Shown here: in pieces, positions 31,178 to 41,909 of the stretch
Layout of the letters: every line of letters begins with the position of its first letter
Position numbering within the stretch: the stretch's first letter is position 1
DNA from: Globisporangium splendens
Taxonomy: Eukaryota > Oomycota > Peronosporomycetes > Pythiales > Pythiaceae
Assembly: GCA_006386115.1 (NCBI GenBank)
Contig: VFIW01000056.1
Span: forward strand, 62,001 to 126,000
DNA length: 64,000 bases
Direction: 5' to 3'
Translations under genes and position numbers: made by a program
The notes under the pieces: model-generated
Database searches by the model: none
What the model was told of the DNA's origin: nothing
What the model saw: the letters and a program-made list of their open reading frames with translations, nothing else

Positions 31178-31612
31178 GACGAAAATAAAACCTTGGTGTT
31201 GGACAAGGTTTTATGATAAAGCCTTGAATGTGATAGCAAAACACCTCGGGGAGAGAAAAGCAGCACCGCACAATGGGTGGGACGTGGCGACATGCACTGA
31301 AAACGAGGAAAAAAAAGCTTCTACACCTTGTATAGTAACTGCCAACTCATGATTGCACTCTATGTATATTTTACAACACTATGTTAAATTGAAATTAGAA
31401 GATCCAACTAGAATAAAAACGTAAATGTACAACAGAAAGGTAAAAGAAAAGGTGTTTGTTTGTTCTCGTCACAAGCTCCAGACTCCATGCGTCAACACCT
31501 CCATTCCCAGCATTTGCTCGCATGCGCAGTCATGCTTTGTCTTTTTCTCTGTTTAATTGGCCACTCATGCTCTTTATATTGCGTTGATTGCATGTGTGTG
31601 GAGCATCTACGC
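31178..31612. other. Intergenic, AT-rich
   Basis: 435 bp holding the FAIM/WW upstream region and the ATPAF1 3' flank. AT-rich, with no gene or clear repeat. Confidence 0.6.
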
Positions 31613-32378
31613 TCACTCGGTGGACGGCAGCGCCGCCGTGTAGTTTTGCATCTCGAGGCGGTACGCTTCAAAGTCAAACTGCTCGGGCTCGTGATTGAAT
31701 CGGTGGACCCACGCGAAGAGCTTTTCGTCCGAGTAGCTTGCGATCAGTTGCTCCAAGAGCACTTGCGATTCCTATATATATATGCACAATCCATATCACC
31801 CACTCTAAGTACAAATTCCACTCTTATATTTGCCATAAAGCACGCACCTTTTTGTCGAGTATGTTGATCACATCGGCGCGCAGCAGTCCGATCTGCTTGT
31901 TCTCGACCAGGTCATCATAAAGCGACACTGTGAGGCACGGCGGCGCGAGCCCCGGGTTCTCCTTGAACGCCTCCAGGTACGTGAGCAGGAAGCACGTGTC
32001 CTGGAACTGGCAGATCATGTTGAAAAAGCCCTCCTGGCGGTACACGGGGAAGAGGAAGAACGGCGACGCCGTAGCGCGCTGCACGAGGCGCGCATACTGC
32101 TCGCTGCCGAGTGTCGTGGCCAGCGAGTCGTCCTTCTCGCGGTGGTAGTCCTCCCAGATCGCGCGGATCTGCTCCTGCGACTCGTTCTCCAAAAGCTCGA
32201 GCTTCACGATCTGCTGCAGCGACCGCGGCGCTGGGTACGAGAAGCCGCCCGACGTGATCTTGCTGCCCTCGTCCGTCGAGAATAGGCGGTAGCGCTGCTG
32301 CAGTGGCAGCTGGAGCGCGGCGCCACTGCTGCGGCAACGAAGACTGCTCGCACGGCGCAGCATCGTCGTCAGCGCCAT
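31613..32378 (-). CDS. ATPAF1: F1-ATPase assembly factor 1 (Atp11/ATPAF1)
   Basis: Two exons, 32378-31848 and 31771-31613, in phase, encode 229 residues. The N-terminus is rich in Arg, Ser and Leu with few acidic residues (first ~35), typical of mitochondrial import. The mature part has the Atp11 hallmarks: a Pro-Arg-Ser-Leu-x-x-I-V-K entry, an I-W-x-x-YH-x-x-K helix (AIWEDYHREK), a SPFFLFPVYR strand, QFQDTCFLLTYLEAF, and a closing FNHEPEQFDFEAY segment. Atp11 binds the F1 beta subunit in the matrix and prevents its aggregation before hexamer assembly. Compared with the human protein (about 330 residues) the presequence region is short. The intron removes a stretch with a (TA)n run. Confidence 0.92.
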
Positions 32379-32730
32379 TTGGTCGTTTTGTGTGTGTGTG
32401 TCAATCGTGCCAGCCACACAAAAGGTTGTCAAATATAAAATCAGAGAGACCACCAATGTATCAATTTTTCAATTGGCCAGTTGAACGGATGCTTTTGTCC
32501 CAAGTCTCACACAACATTTCCATTTTTTACACGACACGCACACAAAACTGGCTGCTCTCTCTCCGCTCTATAGCACATCTCGTACGGTTGGCTCTCTCAT
32601 TCATATCACTCGAGCTTTGTCAGCTCGTTCTCGTTTCCATGGACACGAGTCTTGATCACCACAATGACCTGGTGCTTGTCGGCGCTTCGCTTCTTAAATA
32701 ATCCCAGGAATGGCAGACTGGTTCGCCTGG
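32379..32730. other. Intergenic: ATPAF1 promoter side and E2F 3' flank
   Basis: 352 bp between two reverse-strand genes. Nothing recognisable beyond a short GT-rich run near 32390-32400. Confidence 0.6.
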
Positions 32731-35392
32731 TCACAGTGGTGCTGCTGCGGACGTCGTGGACTGGAGCTCTGCGAGTAGTTTGCGTGGTTGATCGTGCACG
32801 TCGGCCGATTCTGAGGCTGCAGTTGCCGAGGACTTCACGGGGGGTAATGGTGGAGGATACTTGGACAAGGATGGGGATCCAGCCGTAGCCTTTGAAGAAC
32901 TTGAGCATGGATCTGAGGAACGCGCTGGAGAGATGGAGACGTAAGGCACATTCTTGCTGATGACCCGATTCTCGGTCGTCAACAGGTCCGAGACTGACTG
33001 AGGACTCGTGGTGTTGGTTGAGAACAACAGGTCGTGGATGCTGCCGGCGAGGTCGCTCGTGACGCGGTTGGTGAGCGATGGCATCGACACTGGCGTACTG
33101 TGAATGTCTTGGGTGATGGTCGCGACCGACGACTCCATTTCGACCTCTCCGGCGGTAGCATGCGCAGCCCCAGTGTTTGGATCTGGTCGCACTTGCTGCA
33201 CGATCAAATAGTCAACGTACTCGCGGATGTACTGCTGCATGTACACTCGGACTTGCTCTTGCTGCTCGTGGAGAATGATCTGAGGATGCACGGGGAGGTT
33301 GTTCCCATCAAAGCGAAGCATTCTGCTCACAGGGGATGATGCCGCTGCCGCCGTCTGAGGGCTGGTGCTGCTCTCACTTGGCGCTGGTGTTAATGCTGAT
33401 GTCGCTGTTGGATCTGGGTTCGTCTTGGTACGTTTCACTGCGACATCATCTTCCGACGACGCAGGACTGACGGCTGCAGACTTTGTGTACTTGCGTTTCT
33501 GTTTGCTGCTTGAGCTAGAGTCCGACTGCGAGTCGCTGCCGTCATCGAACGAGTCGCTCTCGTCACACGACTGCGACGTCTTCATCGCGTCAACGTCTTC
33601 TTGGCATTCGAGATCTATTGAAGACGGACTCTCCGATTTGATCGTCACGTCCTCGCTGGATGGCTGCTGTTGCAGCTGCTGGATTTCCTGCTTCACCTGG
33701 AAAGCATGTTCCCTTTCCGCAAGCTCGAGACCCTGCTGCAGCTCCGCAGCCGTGCGATTCCGCCACCGGAACACTGGTTTGCGCGAGTTTGAGAGCTGAA
33801 GCTTCTCGATCAATCCGACGCTGACCAGCACGTTCGCAACATCATACAGTCTTCGAATCTTGGCTATAAGGGAATGAGGCAGCGACGGAGGTGTTAGTAT
33901 GAGCACTTGAGTTGACCAAAAGAATTAACGAATGGACGTACTTTTCAGCAGCCGGTCTTCTTCGTTTTCACTTTCTTCCATTTGAATGAGCTGCTTCGCT
34001 GCTTGATCCAGTGGGATGATACAGTGTTCCTACGCATTCAAAAGCAAAGTATGAGAGTCAATTGATGACAAAGAAACACATTGCCATAGCCACAGAAGCT
34101 TTGTACCTTTTGAAGAAAAAGCTGCACGAACATTTGACTGAGTTTCGAGAGCGACTTGCCTCGTCGTCGATCTGCTAATTGAAAAACAAAATCACAATGT
34201 TCAGTTAGTATTCTCCAATGCATTTGAAGATGGCGGAGTGACTGTCCAGTACCTTTAAAGTTGTAGTCGTAAGTGCATGGGCCGATCGATCCTTCTTTCT
34301 GTAACTCTGCATAGCGCATCTGTGGGCGGACAACGTCGTGTTGTTAGATCATTTTGGTTTTACTCAGTTTGAGGGAATAAAAAAAGAAATTGTGTACCTT
34401 CATTGCAGTGATGGACACTGGGAGCGCACTGAGACCGTGCCAGTTGTACAAGTTCTTGGACTTTCGACTGACGAGGTGGATGCTCTCCAGAATGTTGACA
34501 ATGTCGTAAATGCGTCGGCGCTCCACGCCCAATTCGGACGCCGCACGGTCCAAACAGATCTCTGACATGTGATTGCTGCGATAGAGCTTGAGGAAGCTAA
34601 GCATAGGGAAAATGAACAAAACAAAGCGTGAGATGGTGGCTTAGGTTATCCCCACATATGAACAAGCACAGACGGAGGAAGAGACATACTTTTCGCAAAG
34701 CAAACCGAGCGATTTCTCCTTTCGATTGTACTCTCGGAACGGGAAATATTTGATCTCATCGCCCGACATCTTCCATTCACCGCTTGCTCCATCCGGTTCT
34801 TCCTTTTCTGTCCCAGACGCAGACTTGACTGTTGATTGCTCCTGGCCGTCGTCATTCACCGCATGTTCGTCTTTGGCGTCGCTCTTCTTTGGCTTGATCG
34901 CTTTCTTCACCACCGAACCAGACGATGTGTCCAGCTTCCTCGGCACTTTGCGTACGTATCGGCGCTTGAGTTTGCCATTCTTGCCCATTGCATCCCTCGG
35001 AATCTTTGTAGCCTATGTGAAAGCAAACCATGATCGACGTCGTCAATACATTCAGCAGAATAGAAGAAACTCGGGAGGGAATTTGCGCTTACCTTGGCGC
35101 TAGGATTTGCGTTGTCTACCGTAGATGAAGTGAACAGATGCATCATCGCAGCCGCAGCCTCCGTCCGATTCGGGCTCGGGTGGTGGATCGAACGCTCACT
35201 CACCTGTTCAACAGCAATAGCGTCAGTCTCATTCCACACGCATTCACCCTGTCATCAAGAAACCAGAACATTATACACACTCACCCTGATCACAGCGGGC
35301 GTCACCGGTCCTTCCGCGCTAGCGCCATTCGCGGTTGCACCACGGGGCTTTGGCCGCATCGGGCTCAGCATCGCACTGCGGTCCATTGCCAT
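32731..35392 (-). CDS. Atypical E2F transcription factor (E2F7/8/DEL-like) with two DNA-binding domains
   Basis: Eight exons join in phase to 698 residues: 35392-35285, 35203-35093, 35012-34690, 34596-34398, 34319-34253, 34174-34107, 34029-33942 and 33863-32731. The first winged helix (about 165-240) runs [16 protein letters not shown], then [17 protein letters not shown]. The second (about 270-345) runs [18 protein letters not shown], then [20 protein letters not shown]. Both carry the R-R-[IL]-Y-D recognition helix. No separate DP partner is needed in this class, which acts as a transcriptional repressor of S-phase genes in animals and plants. The ~350-residue tail is Ser/Gln-rich and probably disordered; no retinoblastoma-binding motif was identified. 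A basic cluster ([16 protein letters not shown]) may be a nuclear signal. It is divergent from MCM8, itself a plausible E2F target (inference). Confidence 0.9.
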
Positions 35393-36169
35393 ATAGTCGT
35401 GCACACTGCGTGAATGCAATAGGGGAGGAGGGATGCGCTGACTGAATGACTGAGTACGCTCCACAGTTACGCCGCGCGTGCAAGACTGAGTTGCTGTACC
35501 GAGTGCGCAGGCGACGACAAAAAGCGCGCGCAGCTCCTGCTTTTGAAACTCGCGCGAAAAATCATTTTGAAAATCGGTCCACAGTCTCCGTTCCGCCAAT
35601 CAGAGCGCGCAGCGATCTCCCGCCAAAAACAAAAACAAAGAGTAGATACCTTCGTGCGACAATTGTTGCACTTGGAGGAGGATGGGGCATTTTCAGCATA
35701 AGCTATGCGAGTCATTTCGTTTTCTTTAAGTTGATATCCGATCAAACACACAATGTTTGCGTTAGTTGTGATGCGAGTGTACACGCATTGAGGAGGTGAC
35801 GCGAAGGCAGCAGTTTCCTTTTGAGAAGGTTTCCTTTTTGACAAAAGATCGCGCGAGTGCGTTGCGGAATTGGCGCATTTTCGTTTTCTCTCCGTCCAAG
35901 AAGCATCGGCGCCTTTGGGAGAAGCGGTATGCGCGATTGTATGCGGTGGTGGTGGTGTTAGCGTGTGCTAAAGTGTGCTTGTTGATCCTTCTGTAGTACG
36001 TGCGGCTGATGCGCTGACGGTCGACGGCGTGCACCGCTTCGTCCGTCGGCAACAACAACTCGTCAATCTTTTCATTCGACGCCCGATCGGTTCGGAACAA
36101 GCGTTTACGTGATGATCAAGTGCGTATTGTGATATTTGTTTTTCCCCAGTACGGTCAGTTTACAGGCGC

Positions 36170-36360
36170 TGCTGGCCGATAACCTTTTGTAGCCTCCTCA
36201 TATGCGTTTGATAAGACTCAAGATTGGAGAACAATGATGCTGATCCTGGTTGGATGCCGCGAATGGTACGACAGCGAACTGAGGAATTCATGATATGCTA
36301 CTATGTATAAAAGTCTGAACTTACTTTTGATTTCTGTAGATGGATGTCGAATTATCAACC
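36170..36360 (+). pseudogene. Decayed duplicate of an MCM8 intron-exon-intron-exon piece
   Basis: 36216-36265 aligns with MCM8 exon 3 (37776-37827), including GAGAACA, GATCCTGGTTGGAT versus GGTCCTGGTCGGAT, and CGAATG at the donor. A 74-nt intron-like stretch follows (36266-36339), the same length as MCM8 intron 3 (37828-37901), ending TTTCTGTAG in both. The first ~20 bases of exon 4 follow. The upstream flank also aligns (CTCCTC..TTTGATAAG against CTCCTA..CTTGATAG). The exon copy is 50 nt instead of 52, so the frame is lost. It is a genomic, not a retro-, duplicate because the intron is kept. Confidence 0.82.
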
Positions 36361-36393
36361 CAGAATGTTCAGGCTAATCCGTGCGATCTCGAT

Positions 36394-36600
36394 CAACAAC
36401 CACAAGTCGTTTACGTTCTTGTTGGCTCTGAAGCCAGAAGCTGACCTCGAATCAAAAGAGGTCCAGAGGGATGAGCTCCTGTGGGAGCTGTGTGTGCAGC
36501 TCCGCAGAGACTCATCCCTCTGGACCTGTTTTGCATCGAGGTCAGCTTTGTGAGCATAGTAATAAATTGCAAAAACGTAAATGACTGCTGTCTGTTGGTG
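36394..36600. repeat. Long imperfect inverted repeat (MITE-like hairpin)
   Basis: The inner arms are AGCTGACCTCGA..AGGTCCAGAGGGATGAG (about 36439-36476) and its inverse CTCATCCCTCTGGACCT..TCGAGGTCAGCT (about 36508-36550), nearly perfect over ~38 bp. A weaker match extends outward to CAACAACCACAAGTCGTTTACGT at the left and its inverse ending near 36600. The central loop itself has a GAGCTCC/GGAGCTG palindrome. It abuts the MCM8 relic. No terminal duplication was certain. Confidence 0.75.
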
Positions 36601-36855
36601 TATGTATTTCTGCTGCGTGATGCAATCGCATGCCACGGGCATCTCGAGCGCGCGCTGGGCTTCGTCAAAGAGCACAATGTCAGTGTCGACATTTTCGTTT
36701 TACTCTAGATAAGATTAGACACTGCTCATGTATGGATGCAACGAGCACTAATTGCAAGTATCCTATCGAATCTTGGATGTAACTATTGTGTCAATATCGA
36801 GTGATGGTCGCGTTGTCATTGGGAAAAAGTGTGGGGACGCAAGTGTCCACTCGAG

Positions 36856-39604
36856 ATGCCGCTTCCGCGTCGCGCACCGCTGCCCCGAGCGCGGCAGGCG
36901 GACACGCAGCAGCAGCACGCGGGCGTGTTGGCTGTCGCCAGCTGCGTGTGGAGCCAGTACTTCCCGCAGGACCACCACATCGGCATCGCGCGGCCCGGCG
37001 ACACGCGCGGCACCAACTACTACTCTCTCGTGAGCGAGTCGGAAGGCCGCTTCAAAGCTGCACTGGCGTTCCGCGACTGCTTCCACGACCGCGAGCAGTG
37101 GGCGTCGCTGCTGGCGAATGTGCGTCTGTATATGGAAGAGTAATGTGCTGGTTGCGATGCTAATGTGTGTACGTTGTTCTGTACGCAGTACGAGCTGACG
37201 GAGCCGGACGTGACGGTCGTGTGGCTCAACTACGCGGAGTTGATCCGCTCGGCGGTGGGGCTGCCCGACTTTGAGCGCGTGCTGCAGGAGAACGTGGAGG
37301 ACGTGATCCCGTGTCTGGGCATCGCGCTGTGCATGCTCCGCCATGAGCTGCGCCAGGAGCAGGAGGACACGCCTGCGCGGCAGCGCAACGTGCCGCTGGA
37401 TCGCACCAAGATCTCAGTGCGTCTCCACGGCGTCACGCCCGTTCTGCCCATCGCGGCACTCAAGGCCGACGTCGTGAACCAGTTCGTGAGCGTTATGGGC
37501 ACGGTCGTGCGCGTGAGTGCGATCAAACCGCTCGTGACGCGGTGCGACTTTGTGTGCGTCAAGTGCAACGAAGTCACGTCGCGCGCATTCCCAGACGGGA
37601 AGTACAACCCGCCGATGGCGTGCGAGATCTCTCCGTGTCGAAGCCGAACGCTCGTTCCGAACCGATCGACCGTGGAGACCGTCGACTTCCAGAAGATCAA
37701 GTAAGCCTTGCTTAATTGGCCATTAGCGCCGCCATCTGCTCAGCTCACGTGTCTCCTACTCGTTTTGCTTGATAGGATCCAAGAAATGGAGAACAGCGAG
37801 GCTGGTCCTGGTCGGATCCCACGAATGGTATGACGGAGCGAAGCCGTGGACGCATGGATATGGAAAACGTCCGTTGACTGAACACGTTTGGGTTTCTGTA
37901 GATCGAGGTCGAGTTGTATGAAGACCTGGTGGACTCGTGCATTCCCGGGAACGTGGTGACAGTGTCAGGTGTCGTGAAAAGTATTAACTCGGAAGTGCAC
38001 AGTGGCCGATACGGGAAACGTGCGCAGACAAACAGTCTTTATATTCTCTATCTGAGTGCCAACTCGGTGGAGAATTCTGCAAGAGTGCGTTTCTCTCGCT
38101 TCTTGAGCTGTTTGGTTCTGTGTGGTTTCATTATTCACGTGTGTATGCTTTTGCGAATCATGAATAGGCTGATGCAGACCGAGATAAGACTGCTGACATC
38201 GACTTTACGAAGGAGGATCTGGAGCAGATCAGCAACATTATCAGCCAGGGCGACGTCTTTGATCGTCTCGTCCACTCACTGTGCCCCGGCATTTACCGCA
38301 ACGAGATCGTGAAAGCTGGATTGATGCTGGCGCTGTTGGGTGGAACGAGAAACCCGGACGAGAAGGAGACGGCGTGCTTCTCCAGATCCGACTCGCATGT
38401 GCTCGTGGTTGGCGATCCTGGCTTGGGTAAGAGTCAAATGCTGCGAGCGGTTGCGATGGTGGCTCCTCGAGCTGTGTATATTGGCGGGAACACAACGACA
38501 ACGACCGGATTGACTGTGACGGTGGTGAAGGACTCGTCGGGAGACTATGCGCTTGAAGCTGGCGCGTTGGTACTAGCAGATCAAGGAGTGTGCTGCATTG
38601 ACGAGTTCGACAAGATGGGTATCGACTATCAGGCGCTCCTGGAAGCTATGGAGCAACAGAGTATCAGTATTGCGAAAGCAGGCATCGTGGCCAACCTGAA
38701 CGCTCGCACGTCAGTGATCGCAGCAGCAAATCCAAGTGGCGGTCATTACAATCGCAGTCGCTCAGTTGGAGAGAATCTGAAAATGAAAGCAGCATTACTG
38801 TCGCGATTCGACTTGGTGTTCATCCTTTTGGATCGTCCAGATGAAGAACGCGATCGTTTGCTGTCAGAACACATTATGAATGCGCACGCGCGCAACAAAC
38901 GCTCAAGGAAGCTACCGAGAGAGAACAACGCTGGCGGATCGTGGCGTCCAAACAACGACGATGAGTTTGACGAACCTAAATCAAACCACCGGCTGCTGTC
39001 GCATCGCTTGGTGCAAAATGCACACGAGTACACCATGAATGCGATTCCGACGTATTTTCTGAAAAAGTTCATCGCGTACGCACGGCGGTACGTTCATCCG
39101 CGGTTATCTCCCGAGGCAGCTTCGCTGCTGCAGAAGAAATATTTGGAGCTGAGAGCTGCAGGAGAGAGTAACCAGAACGCCGCCGACAGCATCCCCATCA
39201 CGACTCGCCAGCTCGAGTCTCTGATTCGGCTTTCGCAGGCTAGGGCAAAGGCTGATTTCTCTGAAGTCGTGACGGAGCAGCACGCGCAAGACGTGGTTGA
39301 TATCATGCAAGAGTGTCTGCTGGACACGTACATCACAGAGGACGGCAACCTGGACTTCGGTCGCAGCGGAGGCATGAGTCTCGCCAAGAAGGTCAAGGCG
39401 TACGTCGCGCGACTGATGAAGGCAGCGCAGCGCAAAAACACGACCATGTTCTCGTTTGAAGACCTCTTCGAAGTCGCCAACAGCATGGCGCTGCAGGTCG
39501 ACGACTTCCGCGATTTCGTCGACATCCTGCGGAACGAGTGCTACATCCTGAAGAAAGGACCGCAGCAGTACAAGGTCCAGGTGTCGTCCTACTCGCAAAT
39601 GTAG
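36856..39604 (+). CDS. MCM8: MCM8 DNA helicase
   Basis: Five exons, 36856-37119, 37189-37700, 37776-37827, 37902-38084 and 38168-39604, join in phase to 815 residues (human about 840). The N-terminal part has the OB fold and a zinc-binding C-x2-C...C pattern (CVKCNEV, later CEISPC). The AAA+ core has Walker A GDPGLGKSQ (about 419-427), Walker B CCIDEFDKM (about 478-486), the sensor NPSGGHYN and the arginine finger in LLSRFDL (about 546). The GNTTTTTGLTVTV segment after Walker A distinguishes MCM8 from MCM2-7. MCM8 works with MCM9 in homologous recombination, interstrand-crosslink repair and meiosis. A winged-helix C-terminus closes the protein. The gene is divergent from the atypical E2F, and a decayed copy of its exon 3 region lies upstream. 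Confidence 0.96.
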
Positions 39605-39784
39605 CACTTGTCAACAGCAGCTTGAGCACCCAGGTGAGCCGGTAAAGGGGATATTTGGATATGAAGTGCATTTTTTTCTTGTTTTTTTTCTTTCCTTAAC
39701 TTTGCATGAACTTGTGGTGGTGGATGGCGCATACATGCGTGCATTGGCTCAGGCTCGTCTACAAACATCATCGAAAACGGCGAG

Positions 39785-40128
39785 TTACTTGCTGATCTCG
39801 GCATCGAGCTTCTCGCGACGACGCTGGATCTCCGAGTCGTACACTTCTTGCGGCTTCTCCGACGAAAACAGGTCGTGGCCAGCCTTCGTCTCTGCATAGC
39901 CACAAATGCACACACAGCAGACGCATGTACAAGTGAGTTATAATCCTGTGTGGCATGCAATCAGGTGACAGCATTGACGCGCACATGCACAACACAGACA
40001 CAGCAATTGATGAAACGACACGCACTCTTGGTGAGCGGGATGGCACAGATGCCCAGGCAGAGCGCTGTGCCCACGAAGACCTTGCCGCCCTGGCTCAGCG
40101 GGAGCTTGTTGAGCAGCTTGTCGAGCAT
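39785..40128 (-). CDS. Small single-pass membrane protein, unknown
   Basis: Two exons, 40128-40026 and 39891-39785, joined in phase by A|GTGCGT and TGCAG, encode 69 residues. A short amphipathic start (MLDKLLNKLPLSQGG) precedes one membrane segment (KVFVGTALCLGICAIPLTK). The second exon supplies a charged helical tail (KPQEVYDSEIQRRREKLDAEISK). The size and layout recall small mitochondrial inner-membrane proteins (respiratory-complex or MICOS accessory subunits), but I do not recognise the family. It is convergent with MCM8, 180 bp downstream of the MCM8 stop. An in-frame upstream ATG (40320) exists, but the sequence between looks like 5' UTR. Confidence 0.6.
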
Positions 40129-41909
40129 GGTGATGGTTGAGTTGCGCGGAGGAAGCTCTTCGATGCAAATGTCTTGGCGATTGTGATGCTGCGTGTCATT
40201 TCGCTCGATTTGATTGGTTGCGTTTCTAAAAGGCAGCCCACAGGTAGAAATAGATATAGAAACGATGGTTTGTCTACAAACACACCCGTATATTGCTTTA
40301 TTTACGGGATATGGTGCCAAGTTGAAGTTGCCGTTTTTCCCAAAGCGTCCGTGTTGACATTCCGTCCGCTACTGCTCAGTGATACTGGCACTGCGAGCTT
40401 GAAAGCGAGGCTCACGTTTCGCCATCGCGTTCACGCTCATCGACGAGGTGATTGTGCGGAGAACTCACATGGATATGTCGCAGTGTTTTGTGTCAAAGCG
40501 TAACGATTTGGAGTGAAAATCAACATGAACAACGAGCAGTTGATGCGTGCAGCATGACTGCCGTCAGTAGAGATGTAGGCGTCATGGTGTTATCCGCAAA
40601 TCGAGCATCAGCATCAGGATGGCTGCAGTTCTGCCTTGGGTTTAAGTTGGGCGTAATACCAGAAGCAGCAAGATGAACCAGCTGCCATGAGAAAACCCTC
40701 GGATCGACCAGAGTTCGCTGTCTAAGTGTGTCAGCCATGCGTCATAAATGTTAATAGCTCACGTGCAATTTTCTCCTTCCTCTCTACGTTCGACTGAAAA
40801 AATGCCTCAATGCCGCATAAACTGCAGCATCATCTCGTGCGTGGCATCAACATGCACCATATAAACTTCGTCGATAGACAAACAACAAAAGTTTCGTAGC
40901 CAACTGCACCTTGCAGTGTCGACACCACGCAGAACTGACAGTCCATGCAGTGAGTGCATACGACGCCACAATGGCAGTGCGTGTCCATATCGATGGCTGG
41001 TTTAGCGCAAAGCACATGTCGAAGTGCCCATTAGCGCCATCAGCTGTCCCCACCATTGTCATAAGTTCACAATATGGTTTTGAAGATCTTCGAGCACGTG
41101 TTGGACACTTTGCGCCGCTGTCTCACCTGGCAGCGTCACCTGCGCTTTGTCAACCACAGAGATGTTGATGCCAGATGGAGAGGATACAAAACTGGTATAT
41201 GCGCATTCGCCCCATAGTGAACTCAAGTGTAGTGCGATTTTCTTTTTTCTCTCAACCTCATTTGCAGCAGAAGGAAGGAAATTTTAGAATCGCTGAGCCA
41301 CTTGATGGCGCAGACCCCTTTTTATCCTGTCGCTCCCGTTTGGCACACTTTATGGGTATGCGCAAAGTGTACCGTTAGACTTGATAAAAGTATCGATTGC
41401 GTCACCTTCCTTACTTTTTTTCTAGACTTTTCAAAGCAACAAAACAACTTGATCGGAAATGTACAGTAGGACTTCTATCGATATTATTAACTTTCAAAGG
41501 TCTTTCCACCTGCGACATGTGGTTCCTTCATTTCTCGCGTAAAGCCCTGTCGAAACGCATACTCCCCGCCCACCATTCCGTTTTCCCTACAGCACGCATC
41601 CTCCACATCCACCAAACTCATCCATATATCAAAACTACCAGGTCATTAGTTACTCAATCGAATTACCGTAGAACGTAGAACAACAAATACAAAGTTTGTT
41701 GCAGGATTTTGTATCTAAAGGAAAAGCGGCGCTGCGAGTGCAGTCATCAGTGTGGAAGGAACCAGCGTGCTGCGGAAGCAAAACGGAAATCCACAGAAAG
41801 CCGAGAAGAAGGCGACCGGAACGTCCGTCATTCGCGCCGCTCCCTCCCCCCAGACGGTGTCTAAGCTGAGAGAGAGAGAGAGAGACTCAGTAGTTCCTAT
41901 ACACACAGC
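40129..41909. other. Gene-free stretch
   Basis: 1.8 kb between the small membrane protein and the FYVE-formin. A reverse-strand Cys-rich frame (41015-40830, HCHCGVVCTHCMDC) is short and unsupported. A (GA)n run at 41868-41885 lies in the probable formin 5' UTR. Nothing else was recognised. Confidence 0.55.

Larger units (their letters stand above)
35393..36855. promoter_or_regulatory. Divergent E2F/MCM8 intergenic with relic and hairpin
   Basis: 1,463 bp between divergent starts. Candidate E2F-type sites close to the E2F start include TTCGCGCGAG-like and TCTCCCGCCAAAA-like sequences at about 35550 and 35617-35630. It also contains a decayed MCM8 fragment (36170-36360) and a large inverted repeat (36394-36600), listed separately. 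A short reverse-strand frame (36700-36590, LFDEAQRALE) may be another relic. Confidence 0.5.

Noticed and set aside
40830..41015. Cys-rich reverse-strand frame (metallothionein- or GILT-like)
   Set aside because: Only 61 codons, no signal peptide, no splice partners, and an equally long frame on the opposite strand.
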